Positions 16,790 to 25,198 are shown, numbered from the stretch's first letter. The stretch is 64,000 bases of DNA from Actinacidiphila bryophytorum (GCF_016916835.1 NZ_JAFFIX010000016.1:1-64000), one strand, 5' to 3'. The notes: a model not told the origin generated them from the letters alone. Numbers and translations are program-made.

Positions 16790-17599
16790 GTGTCCCCGTA
16801 CGCCGTGCCCCTGCTGTCCACCCTCGGCGGCGCCGCCTTCGCCTACCTCCTCGGCCGCTTCCTCGGCCGGCACGGCATCACCCCGGAAGGCGACTTCGGC
16901 GGTCAGGCGCTCAGCCTCATCGGTGCGGTGCTGCTCAGCTCCTTCATCCTGCTCACCGGCTTCCAGGTCGCCGGCAGCTGGTCCGCGCTCAGCAACGCGC
17001 GCAGCGGTACGTACGACGAGGCGCGGGCGCTCACCGACACCTACTGGGACGCCGGCGGCCTCGCCGCGGGCGACCGCACCGCCGTACGGGCGCTGCTGCG
17101 GCAGTACACGCGGGACGTACGCACCGCGGAATTCCCCGAACTCGCGCGCGGGCGCACCAGTCCCGCCGCCTGGCAGGCCCTCGACCGCGTGCGCGGGGCC
17201 GTCAGGGCGGCGGGTGCCGCCAGGCCAGAGCAGGCGGCGGCCAAAGCGGCCGCGCAGACGTCGCTGGCGACCGTGTACGAAACGCGGTCCGATCGCGCCG
17301 CCGCGGTCAAGGCGGGCATACCGCGGGTCGTCTGGTTCGCGATGGTCGCGTCCGGGGCCTTCCTGATCGCCTTCCCGGCCGTGCTCGGCCTCACCTCGAC
17401 CGCCCGGCACCTCGTCGCCGTCTCCTTCGCCGGTGCCGCGGTCGCCTTCGCGATCGTGCTCGCCGCACAGCTCAACCACTCCTTTCGGGAGCCGTTCGGT
17501 GTCACCCGGGCGGCTTTCGTCTTCGCGGAAGCCCGCTTCACCCAAATCGACTCCCCCGCCGTCATGGCCGGTCGCGCCGTTCCCCGCGCCCCCGGGTGA
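16790..17599 (+). CDS. DUF4239-like four-helix membrane protein
   Basis: A 269-residue membrane protein with two N-terminal helices (LSTLGGAAFAYLLGRFL and LSLIGAVLLSSFILLTGFQVA), a cytoplasmic or extracellular alpha-helical domain of about 110 residues, and two C-terminal helices (VVWFAMVASGAFLIAFPAV and HLVAVSFAGAAVAFAIVLAA). The layout and the NARSGTYDEARALTDTYW segment match bestrophin-like DUF4239 proteins, whose role is unknown. GTG 16790 has GAGGAG 5 bases upstream. The gene follows the Pro-rich protein gene in a likely two-gene operon. The last dozen residues (VMAGRAVPRAPG) are encoded by a copy of the dispersed GC-rich repeat, so the native C-terminus has been replaced or extended. 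Confidence 0.75.
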   Translation: MSPYAVPLLSTLGGAAFAYLLGRFLGRHGITPEGDFGGQALSLIGAVLLSSFILLTGFQVAGSWSALSNARSGTYDEARALTDTYWDAGGLAAGDRTAVRALLRQYTRDVRTAEFPELARGRTSPAAWQALDRVRGAVRAAGAARPEQAAAKAAAQTSLATVYETRSDRAAAVKAGIPRVVWFAMVASGAFLIAFPAVLGLTSTARHLVAVSFAGAAVAFAIVLAAQLNHSFREPFGVTRAAFVFAEARFTQIDSPAVMAGRAVPRAPG

Positions 17600-17827
17600 T
17601 TGCCACTTGCTGTGGCGTTGCCTTCTTCCCCGCTCCTCGGGCTGGGCGCGCAGTTCCCCGCGCCCTTTTGGCTTGCCCTCTTCCCGCGGAGACGGCGCTT
17701 TCAGGGGGCGCCCTCTGTGCGAGAGGGGGAGCGTTTTCAGGGGCGCGGGGAACTGCGCGACCAGCCAGGACGGCGGGAAAGGCGACGGGCACCGCAAGTG
17801 GCACCCACCCGGGGGCGCGGGGAACTG
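17563..17827. repeat. Cluster of four dispersed GC-rich repeats
   Basis: Copies or partial copies of the 29-bp repeat are at 17563-17592 (inverted, inside the 3' end of the DUF4239 gene), 17645-17665 (inverted), 17738-17766 (identical to 5892-5920) and 17811-17827. Opposed copies can form stems between the converging genes at 17599 and 17879. No gene is visible in 17600-17878. Confidence 0.75.
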
Positions 17828-17878
17828 CCTGCGCAACCCACCGGCGGGGGAAGGGGGGCCGCCCGCCGCGAGGCGGGG

Positions 17879-19420
17879 TCAGGGGCGGGTGAGAGCCGCG
17901 GCCAGGTCGCGGTGACACGGCGGGGAGACGCGGGCCGCGGCGGCGAGGAGGGCCGCGGTGAGAGAAGGCCTGGCGCGAGCCACCGCAGCCGTGGCCTCGG
18001 CGGAGCGCCCGCGGGCGACGGTCTCGAGGAGTTCGCCGGACTCGCCGGCGAGTCCGGCCCCGTCGAGGAGTTCGGCGACCAGCGCCACCTCCCCCGCAGC
18101 CCGCGCAGCGACCTGGTGGAGGAGGGTGCGGGAGTCCCCGCCGCGCCCGTCCGAGGCAAGCGCGGCCACCGCTTCTGCGACGGACTGCGGCGGGAGCGCC
18201 GCGATCTCCCAGAGCAGGGTGGCGACGTCGGCGCCGAGCCCGGTGCGTTCCAACTCCCGTACGACGTAAGGGATGCGGTCGGCCGGCCCTTCCGCGGCCG
18301 CGCACAGCACGAGGTAGGCGGCACCGCTGTCGCCGGTGTGCCGCAGCCGGCCGAGCTGGGCGGCGACGGCCCGGGCCTCGGCGACCCAGCGCGGATCGAC
18401 GGCCGTACGGGCGGGCGCTACGGCCTCCTGCGGCGCTCCTGCGAACCGCGCACCCCGCGGCGCCGCACCGGGCGCGGCGGGTGCCGCGGGCGCCGCCACC
18501 GGCGCCTCGGGCGCCCCGGCAAATCGCGCACCGCGGGGCGCCCGCGCGCTCCGGGGCGCATCCGTACCGGCGGGCGGGACGGCCGGCACCGGAGCGGGCG
18601 CCCCCGCGAACCGAGCCCCCCGCGGCGCCGCACGGGGCACGGCGGGAGCCGCGGGTGCCACCGGCGGAGGAGCCGCCGCCGGCGCCTCGGGCGCCCCCGC
18701 GAACCGCGCACCCCGGGGTGTCCGCCCGGCGCCGGGCGGGTCCACCGGGGGCGGCGGGAGGGTGAGGAGGGCGGACACGGCGGTGAGGCGGTGGTGGAGG
18801 TCGGTGCAGCGGTTGGTGGTGCGGGTCAGGGCGGCCCGGGTCTGGGCCAGGGCCTGGGCTCGGGCGGGGGTGGGTTGGTGGGCGTAGGCCCGGGCCGCTT
18901 CGCGTGCCAGGGCCATGGCGGAGTCGCGGGCCTCGTTGGCCGCGCCGAGCCGTACCCGCAGGCGTGCCTCGGCGCCGGGCCGTGCGTCTTCCTCCGCGAC
19001 GGCGGCGCGGTACAGCGCATAGGCCCGCCCCACCTCGGCCTGGTCGACGGCGAGCGCCCGCAACATGTCCCCGACCACATCCCACGGCGGCACCTCCTCC
19101 CAGCCCACCCCACCAGCACCGGCCGCCCCCGCGCCCTCCCCCCATGCCGCAGCACCCTCAGCCGACGAGCCGGCGCCAGTCGCACCCCAGGCCCCAGCCC
19201 CCTCGACCGGCGCGCCGGCACCAGCCGCGCCCCAGGCCCCAGCCCGCTGCCCTGACCGCTCGCCGCCAGCCGCACCCTCCGGCGGCGCGCCGGCGCGCAC
19301 CGCACCCCCACCCCAGCCCGGCGCGCCCGCGCCAGGCGCAGCCTCGGACCAGGATGGCGCGGCCTGAGGGGCGAGTGCCGAGCGCAGTAAATGGACGTAG
19401 TGGGTGAAATCCGTCGTCAA
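17879..19420 (-). CDS. Repeat-containing protein of unknown function
   Basis: I do not recognise a named family. The 513-residue protein starts at TTG 19420, which has GGAGG 7 bases upstream, and opens MTTDFTHYVHLLRSAL. Residues 20-110 are Gly/Ala-rich with several copies of AGAPVEGA/AWG-type units. Residues about 110-230 are a helical domain (DVVGDMLRALAVDQAEVGRAYALY). Next come four near-identical copies of PRGARFAGAP separated by Pro/Ala linkers. The C-terminal 150 residues are a helical repeat-like domain (DPRWVAEARAVAAQLGRL to the end). There is no signal peptide or membrane helix. The repeats suggest a short linear binding motif shown four times. Base composition is as its neighbours. 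Confidence 0.6.
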   Translation of the reverse strand: MTTDFTHYVHLLRSALAPQAAPSWSEAAPGAGAPGWGGGAVRAGAPPEGAAGGERSGQRAGAWGAAGAGAPVEGAGAWGATGAGSSAEGAAAWGEGAGAAGAGGVGWEEVPPWDVVGDMLRALAVDQAEVGRAYALYRAAVAEEDARPGAEARLRVRLGAANEARDSAMALAREAARAYAHQPTPARAQALAQTRAALTRTTNRCTDLHHRLTAVSALLTLPPPPVDPPGAGRTPRGARFAGAPEAPAAAPPPVAPAAPAVPRAAPRGARFAGAPAPVPAVPPAGTDAPRSARAPRGARFAGAPEAPVAAPAAPAAPGAAPRGARFAGAPQEAVAPARTAVDPRWVAEARAVAAQLGRLRHTGDSGAAYLVLCAAAEGPADRIPYVVRELERTGLGADVATLLWEIAALPPQSVAEAVAALASDGRGGDSRTLLHQVAARAAGEVALVAELLDGAGLAGESGELLETVARGRSAEATAAVARARPSLTAALLAAAARVSPPCHRDLAAALTRP

Positions 19421-19530
19421 GGGGGGCCTCCGCCGGCGTGCGGGCTGTGTTCGCTCGGCATTGGACACCCGGTGCGTTACGGGGCTGCTACGGACTGTTT
19501 TCCGGGAGGGACAGGAATCGGGCGGGGTCG

Positions 19531-19556
19531 ACAGGCAAACTTGCAAGTTTTCCTGT
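19531..19556. promoter_or_regulatory. Near-perfect 26-bp palindrome, MarR operator
   Basis: The core AAACTTGCAAGTTT (19537-19550) is a perfect 14-bp palindrome, flanked by ACAGG and CCTGT arms so that 12 of 13 position pairs match over 26 bp. It ends 20 bases before the MarR start codon. MarR proteins usually bind such inverted repeats next to their own gene, so autoregulation of the MarR/isochorismatase operon is very likely. It may also act on the minus-strand gene starting at 19420. Confidence 0.85.
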
Positions 19557-19576
19557 CGGACTCCTACGGTGGAGGC

Positions 19577-20059
19577 ATGCCGAGGGCCGATCGTGTGCGT
19601 ACCGCTGACGAGTTGACCACGCTGGTCGCGCAGTTGGGGCGGCGGTTGCGGGCGGCTTCCGCCGAGGCGGAGCTGACGCCGTCGCAGCAGTCGGTGATGG
19701 GGCGGCTGGGGCGGCAGGGCGCCGCGACGACCGCCGGGCTCGCGCGCAGCGAGCTGGTCAGGCCGCAGTCGATGCGGCTGACCCTGGCCGCGCTGGAGGA
19801 GCGCGGGCTCGTGGCCCGTGCCCCGCACGCCACCGACGGGCGGCTGGTGGTCTTCTCGCTGACCGCCGAGGGCGCGGAGCTGCTGGGTTCGGGCCGGGCG
19901 GCCCGGCGCAGCTGGCTGGCGCAGGCGATCGACACCCGGCTCACCCCGCAGGAGCACCGCACGCTGGCCGCCGCCCTGCCGCTGCTGCAGCGGCTGGTGG
20001 ACGACGGCAGCCCCGGCACCCCGCATCACAGCGACCCCACAGGAGATGTCCCGCAATGA
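19577..20059 (+). CDS. MarR-family transcriptional regulator
   Basis: A 160-residue winged-helix protein. The N-terminal dimerisation helix (ADELTTLVAQLGRRLRAAS) is followed by the recognition region (LTPSQQSVMGRLGRQGAATTAGLARSELVRPQSMRLTLAALEERGLVARAPHATDGR) and the wing, then the C-terminal dimerisation helices. The DGR of the wing is conserved. Start is ATG 19577 with a strong GGTGGAGG site; an open frame continues upstream but crosses the operator and is rejected. The stop overlaps the next ATG (ATGA), so the regulator and the isochorismatase-fold protein are made together. Oxidative or phenolic ligands are common for the family, but the ligand here is unknown. Confidence 0.9.
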   Translation: MPRADRVRTADELTTLVAQLGRRLRAASAEAELTPSQQSVMGRLGRQGAATTAGLARSELVRPQSMRLTLAALEERGLVARAPHATDGRLVVFSLTAEGAELLGSGRAARRSWLAQAIDTRLTPQEHRTLAAALPLLQRLVDDGSPGTPHHSDPTGDVPQ

Positions 20060-20613
20060 GCGCCACCACCCTCGACCCCCGTACCGCCCTGGTCGTGATC
20101 GACCTGCAGCGCGGCATCGTCGCGCTGCCCACCGCCCACCCGGCGCAGGAGGTCGTCGCGCGCAGCGCGCAGCTGGCCGCCGCCTTCCGCAAGGCGGGGC
20201 TGCCGGTGGTGCTGGTGAACGTCACCGGTGTGGCGCCCGGCCGCACCGACGGCGGCCCCGCGACGAACCGTTCCTTCCCCGACGGCTGGGCGGACCTGGT
20301 CGGCGAGCTGGACCGGCAGCCGTCGGACATCACCGTCTCGAAGCAGCAGTGGGGGGCCTTCTACGGCACGGGGCTCGACATGGAGCTGCGCCGCCGCGGG
20401 GTGACCCAGATTGTGCTGTGCGGGATCTCGACGAGCATCGGTGTGGAGTCGACGGCGCGGGACGCGTACGAGCACGGCTACAACGTGACGGTGGCCGTCG
20501 ACGCGGTGACCGACACGGACGCGGCGGCGCACGAGCGGTCGGTCGCGACGATCTTCCCGCGGCTCGCCGAGACGGGCAGCACGGCCGACATCCTGGGGCT
20601 GCTGCCGGCCTGA
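20056..20613 (+). CDS. Isochorismatase-fold protein lacking the nucleophilic Cys
   Basis: A 185-residue member of the isochorismatase-like hydrolase superfamily. Asp16 (LVVIDLQ) and Lys96 (TVSKQQWGAFYGT) fit the catalytic positions. At the usual cysteine position, however, the sequence is GISTSIGVESTARDA, with Gly129 in place of Cys. Cysteine-dependent nicotinamidases and carbamoyl hydrolases need that residue; true isochorismatases (PhzD and EntB type) also lack it and cleave a vinyl ether by acid catalysis. So this is either a vinyl-ether or isonitrile-type hydrolase or an inactive homologue. It is coupled to the MarR gene by a 4-base overlap. The second cysteine hydrolase in this window, at 46531, keeps Cys. 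Confidence 0.87.
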   Translation: MSATTLDPRTALVVIDLQRGIVALPTAHPAQEVVARSAQLAAAFRKAGLPVVLVNVTGVAPGRTDGGPATNRSFPDGWADLVGELDRQPSDITVSKQQWGAFYGTGLDMELRRRGVTQIVLCGISTSIGVESTARDAYEHGYNVTVAVDAVTDTDAAAHERSVATIFPRLAETGSTADILGLLPA

Positions 20614-20679
20614 GCGATGCGCTCGGGGCGCGGCCCCACCGTAGTCGGCACCGCTCGAACACCGCTACGATGCCGCGCC

Positions 20680-21441
20680 ATGAGCGACGACCTCCGCAAT
20701 CTCGTCCTTGGCCTGGCCGCTGCCGCCGTCTGCGTGGCGCTCGGCTGGTTCGCCCGCAGCTATCTGTGGCGGCGCAGGCTGCAACGCAAGCAGCGTTTCT
20801 TCGGGCTGCCGAAGGACTCCGAGTGCCTGCTGGTGGTGCCGCGCGACCCGGGGTCGCGCGGGTGGAGCGTGGCGCGGCACGACGCTTTCGCGCTGCTGGA
20901 GCTGGCGGCGGTGATCAAGGAGTGCGGGGCGCACGCGGAGGTGCTGGCGCACGACACCGCCTGGCAGGGCTTCGGTGCGCGCACCGAGTTCTGCATCGGC
21001 GGACCGGCCGAGAACCTGCGGCTGGGGGCGCATCTGCGCTCGATGCTGCCGGGCGTCGAGATCAACGCCGATCCGACGCCCGGCCCCGACCAGGGCGCGA
21101 TAACCGTCGGCGGGGACACGTACAAGCTGGAGAAGGGCGCCGTCGAGTACGTCCTGCTGGCGCGGCTCGCGGCGGCCGGCGACACGGGCAACGACCGCCC
21201 GGTCTTCCTGTCGTCGGGCCAGCGCGGCATCGCCAACCAGGCGGCCGTGCGGTATCTGGCCAGGCACCACGGGCGGCTGGCCCGTAAACACGGGGTGGAC
21301 TCGACCTTCTGCCTGCTGCTGCGGGTGGTGAACTCCCAGGCGTACGGCTCCGACGTGGTGGAGCTGGTCGCCGACGTCACCAAGCAGGCCTCGGCGACGT
21401 CGAAGAAGTTCAGTCAGCGAGACCGATCACCAGCCACATGA
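20680..21441 (+). CDS. Membrane-anchored protein of unknown function
   Basis: I do not recognise a family. The 253-residue protein has one N-terminal hydrophobic helix (LVLGLAAAAVCVALGWFA, residues 8-25) followed by a basic stretch RSYLWRRRLQRKQRFF, which suggests a single-pass protein with a cytoplasmic domain. The soluble domain begins LPKDSECLLVVPRDPGSRGWSVARHDAFALLELAAVIKECG and contains alternating strands and helices. Start ATG 20680 is chosen over the upstream in-frame start, which adds a low-complexity stretch. The last 32 bases overlap the 3' end of the opposing ZIP transporter gene. Confidence 0.7.
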   Translation: MSDDLRNLVLGLAAAAVCVALGWFARSYLWRRRLQRKQRFFGLPKDSECLLVVPRDPGSRGWSVARHDAFALLELAAVIKECGAHAEVLAHDTAWQGFGARTEFCIGGPAENLRLGAHLRSMLPGVEINADPTPGPDQGAITVGGDTYKLEKGAVEYVLLARLAAAGDTGNDRPVFLSSGQRGIANQAAVRYLARHHGRLARKHGVDSTFCLLLRVVNSQAYGSDVVELVADVTKQASATSKKFSQRDRSPAT

Positions 21442-22177
21442 TGCCGGTGCCGGCCACCGTGCACAGCAGCGTGGAGCTGGAAGGGTGCGGACTGTGCGCC
21501 TCGGGGAGGATGTCGGAGGTCGCCAGGTAGAGCAGGAAGCCGGCGAAGAAGCCCAGGTAGAGGCCGAGCGCCCCGGACGGGATGGTGAAGGCCAGCGTGA
21601 CGGCCGCGCCGGCGACCGGGGCGAGGGCGTCGGCGCCGAGCAGCAGTTGCGCACGGCGCTGCCCGTTCCCGTACATCCGGGTGATCGTGTACGTGTTGAA
21701 GCCGTCGGCGAAGTCGTGGGCGACCACGGCGATGGCGACGACGATGCCGACGGTGCTGCCGGCCTGGAAGGCGGCGCCGATCGCGAAGCCGTCCATGACG
21801 CTGTGGCCGACCAGGGCCGCGGCGGCGGTGATGCCGATGCCCTTGACGGGGTCGTGGGCGTGCCCGTGGCCGTGGGCGTGCGGGGCGTACTCGCCCTCGT
21901 GGGCGCGGTGGATGGCCACCGAGCGCTCGATGATGTGCAGGGCGAGGAAGCCGCACACGAACATCAGCAGGGCCGCGGGCACCCCGAAGACCACCCTCGG
22001 CTGGGTCTCCAGGGCCTCGGGCAGCAGATCGAAGCCGACGACACCGAGCATCAGCCCGGCGGCGAGTCCGAGGACGAGGTGGCGTCGGTCCCCGATGCGC
22101 TGGGCGACGACTCCGCCGACGAGGGTCATCGCGAAGGCGCACGCGGCTATCAGGACCGGCATGGATCGATGATCCAT
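21410..22177 (-). CDS. ZIP-family metal transporter
   Basis: A 255-residue protein with eight hydrophobic segments. A histidine-rich loop after the third helix (HAHGHGHAHDP, around residues 100-110) and the conserved metal-path helices HSVMDGFAIGAAF and HDFADGFNTY mark it as a ZIP transporter. These move zinc or related divalent cations into the cytoplasm, with the histidine loop as a metal sensor or buffer. Start is ATG 22177; a second ATG five codons on is possible. It converges on the neighbour with a 32-base overlap. No Zur-type operator is evident just upstream, but the region is short (59 bases to the next gene). Confidence 0.9.
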   Translation of the reverse strand: MDHRSMPVLIAACAFAMTLVGGVVAQRIGDRRHLVLGLAAGLMLGVVGFDLLPEALETQPRVVFGVPAALLMFVCGFLALHIIERSVAIHRAHEGEYAPHAHGHGHAHDPVKGIGITAAAALVGHSVMDGFAIGAAFQAGSTVGIVVAIAVVAHDFADGFNTYTITRMYGNGQRRAQLLLGADALAPVAGAAVTLAFTIPSGALGLYLGFFAGFLLYLATSDILPEAHSPHPSSSTLLCTVAGTGIMWLVIGLAD

Positions 22178-22236
22178 GACGCCGCGCGCGCCCGCGACTC
22201 AGGGTCGCCTTACCTGCGGTGATGCGACCGGGGAGG

Positions 22237-23196
22237 TCAGCGGCGCCTCGACGGGTCGCCGACCCTGGCGGCGACGGCCTGGGCCATCACCTGCTCGCCC
22301 TTGGCGTTGGGGTGGGCGGGGGCGGCGGGCGAGGCGGGGGCCAGCGGCTCGATCCAGCGGTCGGCGGGCGCCTTGCACATGTCGTGGCCGACGGTGGGCC
22401 GGTAGGTGTCGACGTACTCGGCGCCGTTGACGAGCGCCTCGATGGCAAGCATCGCGTTGAGCTGCTTCTCGGTGTCGCGCAGGTACGGGAAATCGCCGGC
22501 GGCGAAGGGCACCGAGGGGAAGCAGCCGACGCCGTCGTCGGGCAGCAGGTCGGGGTAGCCGACGACGACGACCCTGGCGTGCGGGGCCTGGCGGTGGACG
22601 GCCCGCAGCACCTGGGCGACCTCGGGGGCGGTCTTCACGACGTTGACGGTGAGCTGGTCGATGCCGCCCGCCCGGTAGTGCTGCTTGCAGGGGCTGCCTG
22701 CCGGGTCGGTGACGCTCAGGCCGGCGCAGGTGGCGATGATCGAGCCGAAGCCTATGTCGTTGCCGCCGATCTGCAGGGTGACCAGGGTGGTGTCCTTGGT
22801 GACGGCGTCGAGCTGCGGGGGGTTGGTGCCCTGCGCCTGCCACATCTGCACGGTGGTGGCCCCGCCGCAGCTGACATCGGTGAAGCCGGCGTACTTCCCG
22901 GCGGCGGCGACCAGCGAGGGGTAGTTCTGGTTCGACCTGGCGCAGTTGGCGTCGACCTGGGTGGGGATGGCGGGTCCCGAGGTGTAGGAGTCGCCGAGCG
23001 CCACGTAGTGGACGGCCGGCTTGCCGTGCCCCGCCCCGTGCTGCCCGCCGGAGTGGGCGGAGGCGGGGGTGACGGCCGCCGCGGTCAGTGCGAGCGCCCC
23101 GCCGAGTGCGGCGGCCCCCAGTCCGACCGCCCTGCGGCGCGCCCCCGTGCCCTGCTCCGCGCCCGTGCTTTTGACCGTGCCAGATCCGGCGGCCAT
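22237..23196 (-). CDS. Secreted SGNH/GDSL-type lipase or esterase
   Basis: A 319-residue exported hydrolase. A twin-arginine-like basic N-terminus (GARRRAVGLGAAALGGALALTAAAVTPASA) forms a signal peptide cut near residue 47. The SGNH blocks are all present: nucleophile Ser70 in ALGDSYTSG, the block III GGND, and the catalytic histidine in AHPNAKG near the C-terminus. Six cysteines spread through the mature part are consistent with the three disulfides of Streptomyces extracellular esterases of the SsEst class. The mature N-terminus is His/Gly-rich. It is a single gene on the minus strand; the 136 bases upstream hold no other gene. Confidence 0.9.
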   Translation of the reverse strand: MAAGSGTVKSTGAEQGTGARRRAVGLGAAALGGALALTAAAVTPASAHSGGQHGAGHGKPAVHYVALGDSYTSGPAIPTQVDANCARSNQNYPSLVAAAGKYAGFTDVSCGGATTVQMWQAQGTNPPQLDAVTKDTTLVTLQIGGNDIGFGSIIATCAGLSVTDPAGSPCKQHYRAGGIDQLTVNVVKTAPEVAQVLRAVHRQAPHARVVVVGYPDLLPDDGVGCFPSVPFAAGDFPYLRDTEKQLNAMLAIEALVNGAEYVDTYRPTVGHDMCKAPADRWIEPLAPASPAAPAHPNAKGEQVMAQAVAARVGDPSRRR

Positions 23197-23332
23197 GTGG
23201 CCCCTCCCCTGTGTCGACGTTGACGTCGATCAGGCTCAGGGTCGGGCGGGGCGGTGTCAATGGCCCGGACGCCGCCAGGCTACCCGGGCGTCACTTTCTG
23301 TTCGACCGGCTCGTACGGGCCGGCCCCCCAGT

Positions 23333-25198
23333 TCAGCTCGCGGCGAGCTTGCGGGCCGCGGCGGCGATGGCGGGGGCGCTGATGCCCGCCGCGTCGAGCT
23401 GCTGGGCAGGGGTCGCGGAGCCCGGCATGGTGTGGACGGCGAGGCGGGTGTGCCGGGGGGCGGGGTGGCCGTTGCCGAAGGACTCCATGACGGCGTCGGC
23501 GAGGCCGCCCTCGGGGTGGTGGTCCTCGACGATCACGAACCGGCCGGTGTCCTCCGCGGCGGTGCGCAGCGTCTGGGTGTCGACGGGCTTGACCGAGTAC
23601 AGGTCGATGACCCGGGCGCGGGTGCCGTCGGCGACCAGCTGGTCGGCGGCGGCGAGCGCCTGGTGGACGGTGACCCCTGCGCCGATCAGGGTGACCTGGT
23701 CGTCGGGGTGCGAGCGCAGCACCTTGCTGCCGCCGACGGGGAAGGCGTCGCCGGGGCCGTAGATCACCGGACCCTCGCCGCGGGTGGCCCGCAGGTAGCT
23801 GATGCCGGGGCGGCCGGTCATGGCGGTGACGAGCTGGACGGTCTGGTTGGGGTCGCAGGGGTAGAGCACGGTGGTGCCGTGGATGGCCCGCATCATCGCC
23901 AGGTCCTCCAGGGCCATCTGCGACGGGCCGTCCTCGCCGATCGCGACGCCCGCGTGGGTGCCGACCACGTTGATCGACGAGCGGCTGATCGCGGCCATCC
24001 GCAGGAAGTCGTGGGCGCGGGTCAGGAACGCCGCGAAGGTGCACGCGAAGGCGGTCCAGCCGCGTACGCCCATGCCGACCGCCGCGGCGATCATCTGCTG
24101 CTCGGCGATGTAGCACTCGAAGTAGCGCTCGCCGTGGTCGGCGGCGAAGAGCTGGGCCTTGGTGGAGTCGCCGACCTCGCCGTCGAGGACCACGATGTCG
24201 TCGTGCAGCGAGCCGAGTGCGGCCAGCGTCTCGCCGAAGGCGGTACGGGTGGCGACCGAGCCGCCGGTGGCGTAGCGCGGCAGGGAGGTGTGCGGGTCGC
24301 CGCCGCCGCGGGGGGCGGGCTCGGCCTCGTCGGGCCGCCGGACCTCGATCCGCAGGTCGCGCCGGCCGCCGAGTTCGCCGATGGCCGCGTCCGGGTCGGT
24401 CAGCGGCTTGCCGTGCTTGCCCTCCTTGTCCTCCACCTCGCTGGCTCCCCTGCCCTTGCGGGTGCGGGCGATGATCGCGGTGGGGGCGCCGCGGGTGCGG
24501 GCCGCGGAGGTCATGGCCTCGTCGATGGCGGCGATGTCGTGGCCGTCGATCTCGACGGTGTGCCAGCCGAAGGCGCGGATCCTGCGGGCGTAGGCGTCCA
24601 GGTCCCAGCCGTGCCGGGTGGGACCGCGCTGGCCGAGCCGGTTGACGTCGATGATCGCGGTGAGGTTGTCCAGGCCCTCGACGCCGGCGTGCTCGAAGGC
24701 CTCCCAGACCGATCCCTCGGCCATCTCGCTGTCGCCGCACAGCACCCAGGTGCGGTACGGCAGCTTGTCCAGGCGGCTGCCGGACAGGGCGACGCCGACG
24801 CCGATGGGCAGGCCCTGGCCGAGCGACCCGGTGGCCACGTCGACCCAGGGCAGCCGGGGGGTGGGGTGGCCCTCCATGCGGCTGCCGAGCTTGCGGAAGG
24901 TCAGCAGCTCGTCGTCGGTGATGGCGCCGACCGCCTTGTAGGCGGAGTACAGCAGCGGCGAGGCGTGGCCCTTGGACAGGATCAGGTGGTCGTTGGCGGG
25001 GTTGTCCGGCCGGTCGAAGTCGTAGTGCAGGTGGCGGGCGAGCAGGACGGCCATCAGGTCGGCGGCGGACATCGAGGAGGTGGGGTGCCCGGAGCCGGCC
25101 GCGGCGGCGGCCCTGACGGAGTCCACCCGCAGCTGCTGGCCCAGCTCGGCGAGGTCGGTGTCGCTCATGGCGGAGGTGGGGGTGGTCGTCTGGCTCAT
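23333..25198 (-). CDS. tkt: Transketolase
   Basis: A 621-residue single-chain transketolase of the shorter, animal-like type. The thiamine diphosphate/Mg segment is GDSEMAEGSVWEAFEHAG through IIDVNRLGQ (about 155-190); the substrate His residues are in SGHPTSSMSAADL and LSKGHASPLLY. The pyrimidine domain and GEVGDSTKAQLF follow, with the C-terminal domain at the end. It interconverts sugar phosphates in the pentose phosphate pathway. The gene is probably a paralogue of the main tkt, since there are no tal, zwf or opc genes beside it. Start is the ATG at 25198, although a second ATG ten codons on is equally plausible. It is downstream of the ABC transporter by 73 bases. Confidence 0.92.
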   Translation of the reverse strand: MSQTTTPTSAMSDTDLAELGQQLRVDSVRAAAAAGSGHPTSSMSAADLMAVLLARHLHYDFDRPDNPANDHLILSKGHASPLLYSAYKAVGAITDDELLTFRKLGSRMEGHPTPRLPWVDVATGSLGQGLPIGVGVALSGSRLDKLPYRTWVLCGDSEMAEGSVWEAFEHAGVEGLDNLTAIIDVNRLGQRGPTRHGWDLDAYARRIRAFGWHTVEIDGHDIAAIDEAMTSAARTRGAPTAIIARTRKGRGASEVEDKEGKHGKPLTDPDAAIGELGGRRDLRIEVRRPDEAEPAPRGGGDPHTSLPRYATGGSVATRTAFGETLAALGSLHDDIVVLDGEVGDSTKAQLFAADHGERYFECYIAEQQMIAAAVGMGVRGWTAFACTFAAFLTRAHDFLRMAAISRSSINVVGTHAGVAIGEDGPSQMALEDLAMMRAIHGTTVLYPCDPNQTVQLVTAMTGRPGISYLRATRGEGPVIYGPGDAFPVGGSKVLRSHPDDQVTLIGAGVTVHQALAAADQLVADGTRARVIDLYSVKPVDTQTLRTAAEDTGRFVIVEDHHPEGGLADAVMESFGNGHPAPRHTRLAVHTMPGSATPAQQLDAAGISAPAIAAAARKLAAS

